DNA from: Sitta carolinensis
Lineage: Eukaryota; Chordata; Aves; Passeriformes; Sittidae
Assembly (NCBI GenBank): GCA_032173965.1
Contig: CM063288.1
Location: forward strand, 10,272,501 to 10,336,500
Length of the DNA stretch: 64,000 bases
Direction: 5' to 3'
This document shows positions 13,441 to 24,896 of the stretch, one piece after another. The notes beneath the pieces are model-generated. The model searched no databases and was not told where the DNA came from. It saw only the letters and a program-made list of their open reading frames with translations. Position 1 is the stretch's first letter, and each line of letters begins with the position of its first letter. The position numbers and the translations under genes were made by a program.

Positions 13441-14961
13441 GTCAGAAGATTCTTATACTGCTGTTTTGGTGATTATAGTTTAAGTAAAGGAACAAGGTGT
13501 GCTAAACAGTCTGGTTAAAATCACAACTGTACTCACATGCCTTCTCATCGATGCAAGAGTAAGGCTCATTTACTGCCTTTCGCAGGTTAAGACATTGTGC
13601 AGGGAGCTACATGTCTACAATTCAATAAAGTGTGAGTGCTGCTTCAGGTGTGGGTGATGATGTGCAGGTAACAAAAGTCCAAGCTTTAAAGACTTTGTTC
13701 TATACTTTGTAATTTTCATGGAGGTCACCACTCAGGACAGAAACTGCTAAGCTGCATGCCTGGTTGTAATTGCACGCTTAATATCACACAGGAAACAGCC
13801 AGGATCAAACCCAGGAATTTTAAAGAGTACATCTGCATATTAAGTAGTTGCAAACTGCCAAATTTAAAATTTAAAGAGTGACACAAAGCCAGGGAAGGAT
13901 TGAAATCAATTGTACTGCTTCTCCTCTTGCAATTTGGTCATATCAGAGATCTGTTGAGTATCAAAACCTCTCAGGTCACAACTTTGTGTTGAATTCTTGA
14001 AGAAAAGAAAAAATCTGCAACAGTCCTGAAACTATCAGTATCTGGGTTTATTCAAAGACAAAAACTCTAATATAAGCAGTGTATTTACTGAAATATGCAT
14101 AGATCTGACATGATTGCTACTGCTTTCTGTTGTAAAAATTTTCTGAAGTATTTCTTTTTCCCCTTCTTTTAAGTTGGGACAAATTTATGAATGACAATTT
14201 ACATGGAGGATTTTTTTAAAGCCACTTTTATATCAGTGTTTCTGACCTGTTTTTTTCTGCCATTCAAAACAACTTCGGGGCAGTACCCATTGACTGAATT
14301 TCTCAGAGTTTAAGAATTACATGGTATTTGTTCTTAAATCCCTTTATCCATCAAGATAGCAAAGCACAGATTGGGGTTCTTTTTTTCTGTTCTCCGCAAA
14401 GATAACCACGTGGGGCTGCCTGCTGCTTGAAAAATGAGTGACTGGAACATGACCCGTTCTTTCCATCTGCATGGCTGTCCTGCCTGAGGGCGATGCGGGC
14501 TCTCGCAGGGCTGTAGGGCCGGTGTTTCCCGGAGCCCAGCGCTGTGTGATGCTCTCGGGGCTCGGTGTGCCGCCGCGCCTCCAGGGTACCTGGGGCCGGC
14601 ACAGGGCTGAAAACCCGGCCTCTTTCACAGCACGAGAGCCTCCTGCTGTCTTAATTTGAACTACTGGTGCGCTGTAGAAATGAGCGTTTCGTTCAAAAAA
14701 AGTGGTTTTTCGTGAATAATCTTCAGCATCGTTAAAACTGAGCCCGGGTGTTATCTAGCAACTCTGCTAAAGCTTGGTTTTGAAATTGGAGAGACTAATT
14801 TTGAACTACAGATGACATAACCTTATACTGCAGGTGTTGCATTCCTCCTTTATGTTTCTAATCTGGAGATATGCATATTTTATATAGTCTTTATTATCTG
14901 TAATTCCCAATGGGCTTGACAAAACTTTTCAACTTCCTGCCTTTCTGTCCTATGCTTGCAG
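13441..14961 (+). other. MYLK intron with small CpG-rich islet
   Basis: This 1.5-kb intron separates the Ig1 exon from the 49-nt linker exon. It is AT-rich except for 14480-14750, a GC- and CpG-rich patch listed separately. No transposon or exon was recognised. Confidence 0.85.
14480..14750. other. CpG-rich islet inside the intron
   Basis: Within about 150 bases (14490-14640) more than ten CpG dinucleotides occur, with GCCGCCGCGCC at the core, while flanking intron DNA is AT-rich and nearly CpG-free. It extends more weakly to about 14750. Intronic CpG clusters may be alternative promoters or enhancers, or just local GC-biased DNA. The open frames across it on both strands reflect GC content and show no known domain. 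Confidence 0.5.
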
Positions 14962-15010
14962 GAAACTCCTTGATGAAATACAGCCTGCCATCCAGTGCCA
15001 AAACCTCTGG
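14962..15010 (+). CDS. MYLK: MYLK 49-nt exon: Ig1-Ig2 linker
   Basis: A very short exon lies between the acceptor TGCTTGCAG and the donor GTAAGC. It completes a Gly codon begun in the Ig1 exon, codes for NSLMKYSLPSSAKTS, and leaves two bases of a second Gly codon. I recall a nearly identical NSLxKYSLPSSAKT stretch in chicken MYLK. It is a Ser-rich flexible linker with no domain. Its length is not a multiple of three, so skipping it would shift the frame; it should be constitutive in the long isoform. Confidence 0.9.
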
Positions 15011-17513
15011 GTAAGCAGTCTACTGGCTTGGATATTGTTTAACTGACACTTAAATATATTTTAGTGGGAAAACAAATAAAATTACTGTTTCTAAAAGTCT
15101 CCATTTCCCCCGAGCAGAGTAGTTACTGTGAGAGCTGCTGGCTAAGCAGGATGGTTGAGGCAGTCAGGAAGATGTGTAGCTACTGTTCCAGCCATACTGA
15201 CTGAGGAATTCATGTGGCTGAAAACAGAACCTCCTGCTGGTACCTAAATGTTGCACCCTCCTCTGCAGTAATTTGCACCCTCTTCTCTGCTCTCTGATAT
15301 TCAAAAATCCTTCCCCACAACTTCCATGAGCCCACAGTCTCTTTTTAAAGCCAGAGCAAATGCTGCTTTAAGAGTCACCAGTAAGAAATAAAAGCAACTG
15401 AAATCAGCATTCTCGCACACAGAATTTAAATGTTTCCAAGCAACACAGTCGGTAAATTGTAGTCCAGAAAAAGTGATTGTTCTGGTTTGGAGTAACTTTA
15501 CCAAGAGTAGGTTGATGGGATGATGTAAGCTGGCACACAAAAGCCTGCTTGTACTTTCTGCACTTCAGTGAGCATTTACAATTGTGTGAATGTCACTGTT
15601 TTGAAAGCCTCAGGCCTAATTCTTCCAACAGCTGTATTAATTCCTTTATAAATAGTTTGAATTTAAGCAGAATTTTCTCTTACTTGTATCTCTGACACTG
15701 AGTTGCTCTGGATGTAGGCAAAAACACATGTTAGTGATTAGAATACAGATAGAGCTGGAGGTTTTAATGTTTTAATTTCATCGTTGATATGAACATTATA
15801 TATTTTTTTAATTTTAAAATTAACAGATTACAACATGAAAATGGTAAGTAAAACTGAGTAATCAGGAAGACTTTTACATGATAAATTCTGTATTGCAAAT
15901 GACCTACAGACATACATACAGGATAAATAATCAAAACAAGAAAGGACAGTTCAGGTTGCTGTTAGGTTTTGTTGTATACTCAGACTTTGCAAAGCACTAT
16001 CCTAATCCATTGCATTGCATATGGTTAGAGTGATTGTCCTCACTTTTCATGCTCCTGTGTTTTCTTCCTATTCAGTATTAATAACTATATGGTAGGAGAA
16101 GGGGGAAAAATACATTTCCATTTGTTCATGTCTAGGAACCAGCCATAAAGCTGCAGGCCAGCTAGTAGTTGATTTTCTTTCAATATGTTATGTCTATTGA
16201 TATATAAATATAGACTCACCACCTAAAGATGGTTACTGAAAGACTTCTTTAGTACATATTTATGTTTTTCTTTAGCGGTAGTCTGAGGGAGATGACATTA
16301 AAAGCTATCAGATATTTATTTGAATGATAAAGTGATTTTATTTTAGCATGTTACAATCACCCTTCTTGCAATACTTTTTCTGGTCCTCTTGTCCATGTAA
16401 ATCCTTTCATTATGGTATCATCTCTTGCTTAGAAACCTCGAGCTGCCCATATGGCAAGCACCATGTTCTGGCAGCACCTTGGACTAAGACGATGCGGTCT
16501 CTGTTAGTATCTGACACCTGGTAGAAATGGTGAGGTATTGGCACATCTTACTTGCATGTGGTAAAAGGCCATCTGGAAAAGGAGGCCTTGAAAATGGTTC
16601 AGTTTGCTTGAAATTAAGTGTTAAAAAGAAAAGAAATCACCATCTGCCATCTGCTAATGTGTCTGTCATACCAAGGCTTCAGAGCAAAGAGTGATTTTGT
16701 TCCCTTTGACATTAACAGGCCTGAGGTTGCACCTTTTTGTTTTTTTTCATGCTATAATGCTCTTGATGTTTTATGGTTGTGTAACTGTACAGTTTTGAAC
16801 TGCAGTCCCTGATGCCACTTTAATTTCATCCCACATGTTATTTCCCAGCTGTGCCAGCCATGTAAGTAGAGCTGGGCATTTACACTTAACAGTAATTCAC
16901 CTGGGACAGGTGTACTTTGATTTTCTGCCCTCTTCATGTTTGCTTTGAAAACATGGTAGCAAATGAGGACACAAATAAAAGTCTTCCCCAGACTGGGGAC
17001 AAAAATATTTACTGGGACATATCAGAAATGTTGCAAAACCAAGGTGCTGATCAATAAATCAAAAATTACTGTGTCAATTGCACTCAAGAACGAAACAAAT
17101 TACGTGACAAAAACCTGTGAACAGAACAGTAAACAAGTATGCACAAATAAACTCTTAAGAGGCAACTAAAAAGAGAAAATGTGAAAAACTAAATTCATAC
17201 AGTGTTTCCTATCATTGGTTTGCCCAGCTCTGCTTATGAATAACTGAAATGGCCCCCAAGATCTGTTCTGTGTACGTCAGACAAGGGTGCATAGCATAAC
17301 ACTGTTTAGTTGCATGAGGAGTGAAGAGCAGTCATCACCAGCATTTACATTTCTTCCATGGCCAAGAAAAATATCATGCAAATGCACTCTAGGTTGCCAC
17401 CAATGATATACCCTTGTTGGCAGACCACAAGTCTAAAATGCTTCCTGACATGTGCTCTAACCACAATAGCTTCCAGCTCTTCTGTAAAACCAGAATGTCA
17501 ATTGCCCTTGCAG
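15011..17513 (+). other. MYLK intron, no recognised element
   Basis: A 2.5-kb AT-rich intron. A 17-nt stretch at 15827-15843 flanked by AG and GTAAGT mimics a micro-exon but would break the frame and was rejected. No transposon was recognised. Confidence 0.85.
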
Positions 17514-17679
17514 GGGAAGACTTGCTGTTCCATCTGTGGAGCAGAGGCCAAGCATCTGGGGAGAAAGTCCACCCAAGTTTGCTACAAAACCCAACAGAGT
17601 TGTCGTGCGTGAAGGCCAAACAGGCAAATTCTCATGTAAAATTACAGGACGACCTCAGCCTCAAGTAACTTGGTTTAAG
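17514..17679 (+). CDS. MYLK: MYLK coding exon: linker and first half of Ig domain 2
   Basis: The exon follows the acceptor CCCTTGCAG and ends before the donor GTATGA. One base completes a Gly codon, then 55 codons read through a linker containing RPSIWGESPPKFATKP, conserved in bird and mammal MYLK. The Ig2 start follows, with REGQTGKFSCKITGRPQPQ giving the first disulfide Cys and VTWFK the core Trp. The long stretches in the other two frames here are shadows; the right frame is fixed by joining to both neighbours and by family similarity. The exon ends in phase 0 between Lys and Gly. Confidence 0.95.
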
Positions 17680-19559
17680 GTATGATTTCCCAAAGTTTAT
17701 TTTTCTTTCTCTTTTGAAATTTTGTGACTTGAAAGGATGAAATGCACATTGAAGTCTAAAGTCTGATGTCTTCTTTGGGCATACACAAGATCTCCAAACA
17801 CATTTTTTTTGTTTGTAAGGAGACAGCTTTCAGGTGATAATTAGGTATTACACTGATTAGGTCATTTTTACTGAAACTGTCAATATTTTAGAGAATTACA
17901 GTTGCTTTCTTTAATTTGGAAGACCAAATATATGACTGCTCTGGTGACATCCTGTTCCACTCCACCCTTAACAGACAAATGCCTTATATTATAGTGAAAA
18001 GAAAAAAATGCAACTCTTGTCAGTGCTTCTATTTTCTCTTGATATCTCCCTGTCTGAGGGGGAAAGAAACAAACACGCAAACAAAAAAAAAGTCAGAAAA
18101 CTTCTCAGAGAACAGGGAAATGCTTCCAAGTCATTGTCTGCTATATCCTTGATACAAGAATGTCAGGGTACATCCCTGAACACAGGCAGTCTCTTGCAGT
18201 GGAAGCTCTCTCTGACATGCCCTTCAGCTGGTACCTCCATCTGGAGTCTGCCTCTCCGTCCAGCTGCCATCCTCTGTGGGACCTGCTGGCTCCCTGGGAC
18301 TCTGCAGTGCAGCTGCTCCACCACAGCCTGGTTCCAGTCCCACGAGGCTTGCTCAGGTGTTCCAGACGTGCAACTCTGTGCAAAACAACATTTGTCACTC
18401 AGTTCTCTTTGTTCAGGGCTGTGTGGTAAATGGGAAGTAGGGACTACCAATCCAGCAGCTTGGACCTACACTTTGGTACTTCGCCATACATTTTTTGTAG
18501 TTTCTGGAGGTTATATTAAATATTTTGCTATTGATTATTACCTTCTATATCATGGAAATGAGCTTATATATCTTCTGGACCACATCTGGCTACTGTAGAC
18601 CCAATAGATGGTCACCTTCCTCACAGCATGGAAGCTTTATTAACAAGTAAAACAGCTCTTTTCAGAGCTAATTATTAAGCCTGTTTGTAAACATCTGACT
18701 CTGCTTATTATTTTCTTTATAATTTTCTTACTTGTTAAGTTGCAAGGAACAGAAGCTTCTGTATCATCACCAACCCCTGGATGTGAACTAGCTTTTTAAC
18801 ATTCCATTAGTGCCTAAAGCACCCAGATTGCAGTAAGTTCATAGACTTCTAGAATGACAGTGTCTTTAAACACTGTGATGTTTCTCAAATGTTTACTGCC
18901 CAAGTAAAATAGTAGATTTGTAGGCTTTCCCTTCCTAAACTTAGGACAGGAGAAGCTGTGGTGTCTGATAGCAAGACACTCATTCTTAATGGCTGATGCT
19001 GAAGCAAAAGCACTGATTTTATCACAGGTGAGGTATTGGTCAACTGCTTTATAGAATTTTAAGGCAAAGATTGTCATTGTGATCTACTCTGTACAACAGA
19101 GAGCACAGAACTATGCACATTTCTTCCTGCCTCAAAGCCATATCTCGATTTAACTCCAGGGTAGCTTTTGAAGGATAGAGAACTACTCTCCAGATTGGAA
19201 GCTTTTGCTTAAAAGCATTTAAATTCCTGGAACAAACAGGGACATAAAACTGGTGTGAGCCCACATACAATGAAAAGATGTTTTTCTATGAATCTGGGTA
19301 TAATAAACAGGAAAGGCCAAAACCAAACTGAGATGAGTAGGTGGCAAAATAGAGGAAAAAGGAAGCCTCCAGAAGGTGTGAATTACAGAATTTTGGGTGC
19401 TATTTATTGTTTTGTTTATACTATATGAGTATTATTCATGGAAGGAATTTGGCTAAAGGATAGGAAAAAGGCATTTTGACCTAATGTTTTACTCAAAATT
19501 TCTTGCTCCCCTTCTCTTAACAATAGCTACTGTCTCATGGTGCCTTGTGATATTTGCAG
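17680..19559 (+). other. MYLK intron with a GC-richer patch
   Basis: A 1.9-kb intron. Bases 18160-18470 are GC-richer and hold overlapping open frames on both strands, the longest 196 codons at 18008-18598. No motif, splice context or known repeat was recognised in it. The rest is ordinary AT-rich intron. Confidence 0.8.
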
Positions 19560-19725
19560 GGTGATATTCAGTTACAGCAAAATGAGCGTTTCAACATGTA
19601 TGAGAGAACAGGCATCCAGTTCTTGGAGATCCAAAATGTTCAGCTTGCTGATTCAGGAATTTACACGTGCACAGTGGTGAACAGCGCTGGGAAGGCATCT
19701 GTGTCTGCAGAGCTCACTGTTCAAG
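19560..19725 (+). CDS. MYLK: MYLK coding exon: second half of Ig domain 2
   Basis: The exon starts in phase 0 after ATATTTGCAG and codes for 55 residues plus one base. It begins GDIQLQQNERFN and includes the LADSGIYTCTVVN segment with the second disulfide Cys of an I-set Ig domain. It ends AGKASVSAELTVQ before the donor GTACAG. The open frame runs past the donor into the intron, but the donor position and phase fit the next exon. With the preceding exon it forms a complete Ig2 with both cysteines and the core Trp present. Confidence 0.95.
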
Positions 19726-22492
19726 GTACAGCAAAGAGTTTGCAGGAGAGAGAAAAGTGAGCCACAGACATTCTGGTAAAATGTCTCTGGTTGTGTTCTC
19801 GATATTTACATGAAACATTCTTCTCTCTCTCTCTCCCCCTCTGTTCATTAAATGATGCTGTGTAGCTTGGAGCATGCTACAGCTGTAAACATTGTGTTGT
19901 TTCAACAGGAATAAAAGGCAGTCCTAGTGCTTTGTAACAGACTCCTTTAAAAACACCTTTTCATTTTTACTGTGACTTTGACTTCTATGTTGGGAACATA
20001 GATCTGATTTTCAGCAAATGGAACCTGGCACTGGTCATTAGAATCAGTAATTAATTTTGCATTTGTTGAGTACTAGCAACAGATGCACATTCATACCAAC
20101 TCCCTTATGGGAGGCAAAATTCTGTCTATATTTGTAGAACTAGTAAAGTAAAAGAGCATAATTCTAACTTATGAGGGAGGAAAAAAAAGCATTTTAATAA
20201 AATTAAAATTCAGTCTTCTCAATTCCCAACCCTGCCTATTTCACTGCTTGTTAAGGAAATGTCTTTGCATAAGTAAACTGTTCTGTTTCACACATGCATT
20301 ATCAAATACAGCTCATTTTGCAGTTTGATGCTTCTTAGGGTGCCCTTTGCATCAGCCTCAAAATCATGCTGGGCAGCCTTCAGCAAACACACTAAAGAGG
20401 AAGTTCATCAGTCAGTGGGTAAGCAGTCACTGGACCAAATTAAATAATTAAATCCACAGTTGCTGGCTTCAGCTGCAGTTGTGAGGTCAATGGGTTACAT
20501 ATGCACCCAGCAGTGGTTTTTTTTTGTTGCAAGACTTTTAGTTTCATGTCAATGCTGTCTTTCTTCAAGGTATCAAGAATATAAATAACAAGTGGATGTA
20601 CATTTGGGAAGCTCAGAACCACAGCTAACCTTTCTACAAATTAAAGCTTTACTTTTTATCTGTAAGTTCCAATCTGATGAAGCCATTGTAAGAAAAGCTT
20701 CTGTAGTTTGCCCGTTCAACAAAGGTTGTACAGAAAGACCTGTTTCTTTCAATAAGCCTTTTTTCTAAACATAAAACTCGATCCCTAATTGCTCCCCCTG
20801 AAGTGGTGAGCTTTCTGTTCTGTAATGGCTACATCTGCCTTGAGAGATGATGTGGAACAGGGGTCACAAAGTCAGTTGTGGTATATGTTTGCTTCAGATG
20901 CTGACCACATCTCTGAATAATCCATTCTTTCTTGGATTAGTGCAGGTCAGTAATGAGGGCACTCTTTTGCAATGCTCTTGATTAATTGGATGATTCTCCT
21001 TACCTAACCACAATATATAATACCTAATTCTTTCATTATCAATTAAATCAGGCTGAGTTGCTGCAAGATGCTAGCAGACAATCAAGTGGCTCAGAAGTAC
21101 TACATGTTTTTTCAAGGACATGTAATCTCATATATAGATATTCTCCAATAGCTATGTTTTTTCCCAGAGTGGAAGGTGAAGAGGGAAGAGGAAATATTCT
21201 TTTAATAGACTGGGTTGCATTGTATTGTCTTGTCTGTAACCTGTAGTTATGAAGGTTCCTCTTCTGCATTTATCCAGTCTTTTCAGTTTTAATATCTATA
21301 TCTGTTACTGTTTCACAGGTTTATTGCAATTAAGTCAATGGTTTTTTTTCCTTCTCTCACCTCAATTTTTGTTTGTGTATAAATAGATTCTTTTGGTCAT
21401 TCTGAATGGCAAATCCAAGCATTTAGATGTGGATTTTTGCTTGCAAAACACAGTGGAATTCAGGATATCATCCATCACATGATTTTGTATGTTCCCTGAG
21501 GTAGAGACTTTGAAAGCATTTTTATAAAGTGCTTCTGGTGACTTGATTTTTTTTTTTTCTTGCAAATTAATTATTACTTGTCTTTCTACTGTAGTTTCTA
21601 GTCTCACAGCTGACACCAGCATAGGTGCAGCTTTGATCTGACCAGGAGAAAACAAATTGCATCCTGAAATCTTAATTAGAGGATAATGGGGAGATGTGGT
21701 TGGTGTTTGACCTAGAATGGCATTTCTCTCCTCACAACTATTTACTATCTCATGCTGCCCCCAAGAGAAACAAACACCGTCAAGGTTTTTGAGAATTCAT
21801 GGAGGATTACAAATGAGGAGACTGATTGTGGGTCAATATATGCTGAGTTTTATCAGTGCAGCTGATGAAGCACCATGGCAAATCAATATAGCTCGGCCAT
21901 GTGTCCAGATTTCCTGGGGGTGTTGCAAAGTGAAGAAATGCAATGCATTACTTTTGTGTTATTCATGTTAATCATGATAATTCCTGCTACATGGCAAATG
22001 GGTTGATAAATGTTTACAGGTGGGTCCAGGCTTTGGGAGGTTTTACTCCTGTTGATTTGGTTCTGTATTTTAGCAAGAGGACAGCTGCTGTTTCTCTGTG
22101 AGCATGCTGTTTGATGGTTTCTCTTTCTCTACCTCTATAAACTCTGTGGAATTATCATGATTTGATAAGCTGCTTTCCATTTGGAATACTTTCCATACTT
22201 CTCTCTCCCAACACAGAGCTTTTGAGGGTCCCTGAACCTTTAGTTCTGCAGGGTTGTGAGAACACGGTGCAGCAATGTCTCAAAATGGACCAAGGCCTCT
22301 TTTTGTTTCAGCTGAGCATCTTCCTGTTGTCCATATCAATTTCAGGTGTGCTGATAGTCAGTCTTGACTTCAGTGCATTGAAAACTTGAAGAATGAAGGT
22401 TCTTAAGTATATTTTTTGCTTAAAGTCTTTCAAATTTTTGGACTTGTGCACAGTATTGTGTGTATAAATTACCTGTTTCTTTTATATTTCAG
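19726..22492 (+). other. MYLK intron, simple repeats only
   Basis: A 2.8-kb intron. A short (CT)n tract lies at 19821-19835 just after the exon. Nothing else was recognised. Confidence 0.85.
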
Positions 22493-22529
22493 GTCCAGAT
22501 AAGACCGACACATGTACTCAGCCGCCTTG
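22493..22529 (+). CDS. MYLK: MYLK 37-nt micro-exon: linker after Ig2
   Basis: This micro-exon lies between the acceptor TTATATTTCAG and the donor GTATGT. It completes a Gly codon, codes for PDKTDTCTQPP and leaves two bases (TG) of a Cys codon. The equivalent PDKTDT stretch occurs in chicken MYLK as I recall it. At 37 nt it is not a multiple of three, and both flanking exons need it to keep frame. It is far below the size found by open-frame scanning and rests on splice sites, phase and similarity. Confidence 0.88.
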
Positions 22530-23387
22530 GTATGTTTTTCCTGGAGTACTTTCTCTGACTATCTAATTGCAGTGCATTGATTTTGACATTTGCTGCATGT
22601 GCTTTCTTCACAAAGTGATAAATATTTTGGGGAACAGTCTGTATTTGGAAGTCAGAAAATGTTTGCTTGGAATAAGGTTCTCTCTTGCTGCCCAGTTCAG
22701 CTGTCCTGGTAGACTCAAAGGAAATAGTGGTGGAACTGGTGGCAACATTATGAAGTACAGAGTTCTGGTCTGGTTCAGGAAAGCAAAATTTAAAAAAAAA
22801 ACAAACAACAAAACAGCTATATGAGTAGAAATTGTATGCTGTACCAGAGGATCAAACTTAGTTTTTGGAGTTAACAATTTGAGTGCACCTTGTCAGTACT
22901 GAGCTGGTTGTTCTTTCCTGTCATAAACTAAACATGGTATGGCCATGGTCTTTGCTGTTGTTTGAAAATACATAAAGTAACAAGAATTTAAAAAAAATAA
23001 TATATAGGTCTTTATCGAGATTTTAAAAATGAAATTATTGTAATATTTTAAAATAATTTTACAAAATTACTTTTCTTCATGAATGGAAAATTCAGGAATT
23101 AAAAGTTCAAGGCTTTGATGAAGGCCAGTTGCTTTGTACTCATTGGGGTGTTTAATCTGTCCTCACATGCCCTGGATGAAATTACTAAATGGCGTGCTCA
23201 CACTGTCCTAACTGCAAAGTGGAATTGAAAATGCTGTGCTATTCTGTTTTTCAGATCTGTGTGATTTTTAGGAACATACTTGAAAGTAAGTTTAGAGTTT
23301 AGTATAAATGAAACTGTGTAGCATTGGAGGCAGAAATCCCCATGCATGTGGTTCTCCAGAGTAGCTCTGCATCCTCCATCATTTATT

Positions 23388-23429
<42 letters not shown>

Positions 23430-24346
23430 AAAAAAAAAGTTTTATAAAATGAAGAAGTCTTACAGTTGTCAGTTTGTCTTGTCTTACAACAAATCTCAAA
23501 TAGTACATCAAACTGGCTGAAGAAAGTAAATATCCAAGTGTCCCTGAGAGAATAAGTTATTGGCTCCAAGTGTAGCAAAACAGAGCCAGGCTGGAAATTA
23601 GTGCCCTTATTTCAGATGTGTTCCAATTCTGCTTTGGAGTAATTCTGTAGAGGTGTGAGACACGGACACAGGTAATGACTTAGGGATCATGGCAGTCACC
23701 TTCAATGAAGGAGACAGATTCAAGTCCCCAGTTAGCTACTCTTGTGCCCCCAAAGTACTGAGGAGCAGATCCATCATAATTCTGAGAAACTCTTCCTGAT
23801 ATTGCTACAGCCAGTCAAGTTTTTAATATGCCAACACCCTTTCTTCCTCCCTTAGACTTTGCTCAAGTTTCCTATCAGTCCTGTTTTGAAATTACCTTAA
23901 TTACAAGACACCATAATTAAAAACAGTAAATTCACTTCACAATTTACATTTTCATTTCCCATTAGGGAAGTAGTTTATGTGACATTTGGAGCTATATTGT
24001 ACATGACCTCAATTTATTAAAGCATCAAGTAGTGTTACATCATGGTCATTCAGATCTCATGTAATTGCTTCCCATCTAAAGCAGTGCATGCAAGATTAAT
24101 GTCTGACTCACAAAACATGTTAGAACTTGAGCAGTGGACTTATATCCAGAAACTCCTGAGTTGAGATAGTGTCTGAACGCTGATTTCATTTTATGAAGCT
24201 TTACACTTCACCTCTTTGACCCATCTTCCTGATCTGTGTGAAAGAATCTAAAGGCTAATCAGTTCACCTTCTTGCTAATATATTTATATCGTTACTGATA
24301 ATGAGTCTGTATGCAGTGTCATATATCTCCAATTTTTTTCCTTCAG
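22530..24346 (+). other. MYLK intron with poly-A tract
   Basis: A 1.8-kb intron whose one clear feature is a CA-to-poly-A simple repeat near 23390-23440, listed separately. Nothing else was recognised. Confidence 0.85.
23389..23440. repeat. CA/poly-A simple repeat
   Basis: A short CA run leads into about 28 consecutive A, one G and eight more A. No retroposon body was recognised on either side, so I treat it as a simple repeat and not a retroposon tail. It is likely polymorphic in length. Confidence 0.85.
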
Positions 24347-24896
24347 TGTGCCATTGAAACCAACCACACTTGCCATTAAAGCTGTTGAAAATCCAGAATT
24401 CAAACAGGCAACCAGCAATGGGATTGCTAAAGAGCTGAAATCCAGCAGCACAGAACTCATGGTTGAAACCAAAGACAGGGTGCCAGCAGAGAAAGAGTCC
24501 TTTTACATCACCAGAGAAGCCAAAGAAAGTGAGCAAGGACAGCGCCAAGAAATCAACAGAGAAGAAAAAAAGGGACCTCAGGTCTTGCAGAAAACTTCAA
24601 GTACCATCACACTACAATCTGTCAGACTGCAACCAGACCCAAAGGCAGAATCCCAGGCCCCTTCCATCAGACAGGGTGAAAACAGGAAAAGGGGTGTGCA
24701 GCTCCTGATGTCAGCTCAACAAACTCCACCTCTGACAGGGCATGTCAGTCCCAGGACTAGAGAAGAAAACAGGTCTGGAGCTCTGGGCGCTGTAATGGAG
24801 GAGAAGAGGGAGCCCCTGGGAATTCCCCTCAGTTTGAAATCCATCCGCAGAGCCTGGAAGCATCAGAAGGGCAGGAGATCAAATTCAAGAGCAAAG
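24347..24896 (+). CDS. MYLK: MYLK large linker exon and start of Ig3, frame broken by 1 nt
   Basis: This is the long linker between Ig2 and Ig3 of the long isoform, between the acceptor TTTTCCTTCAG and the donor GTAAAG. It reads PLKPTTLAIKA, SNGIAKELKSSSTELMVETK and GPQVLQKTSSTITLQ, all matching the avian protein as I recall it. The segment is low-complexity and charged, with no fold expected. After EKREPLGIP the frame breaks: the C run at 24825-24828 is one base short. Beyond it, one frame over, the expected residues QSLEASEGQEIKFKSK reappear and run to the donor. With one base restored, 551 nt gives exactly the phases both neighbours need. As printed, translation would run into a TAA at 26655-26657 in the next exon. 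A sequencing or assembly slip in the homopolymer is the simplest reading; a true allele is possible. Confidence 0.9.

Noticed and set aside
15827..15843. 17-nt stretch between AG and GTAAGT, like a micro-exon
   Set aside because: 17 nt would break the frame between the 49-nt exon and the Ig2 exon, which already join perfectly and match known MYLK.
23600..23860. Possible further CR1 trace (CTCTTCCTGATATTGCTAC)
   Set aside because: Only one short phrase resembles CR1; flanks do not continue the element.
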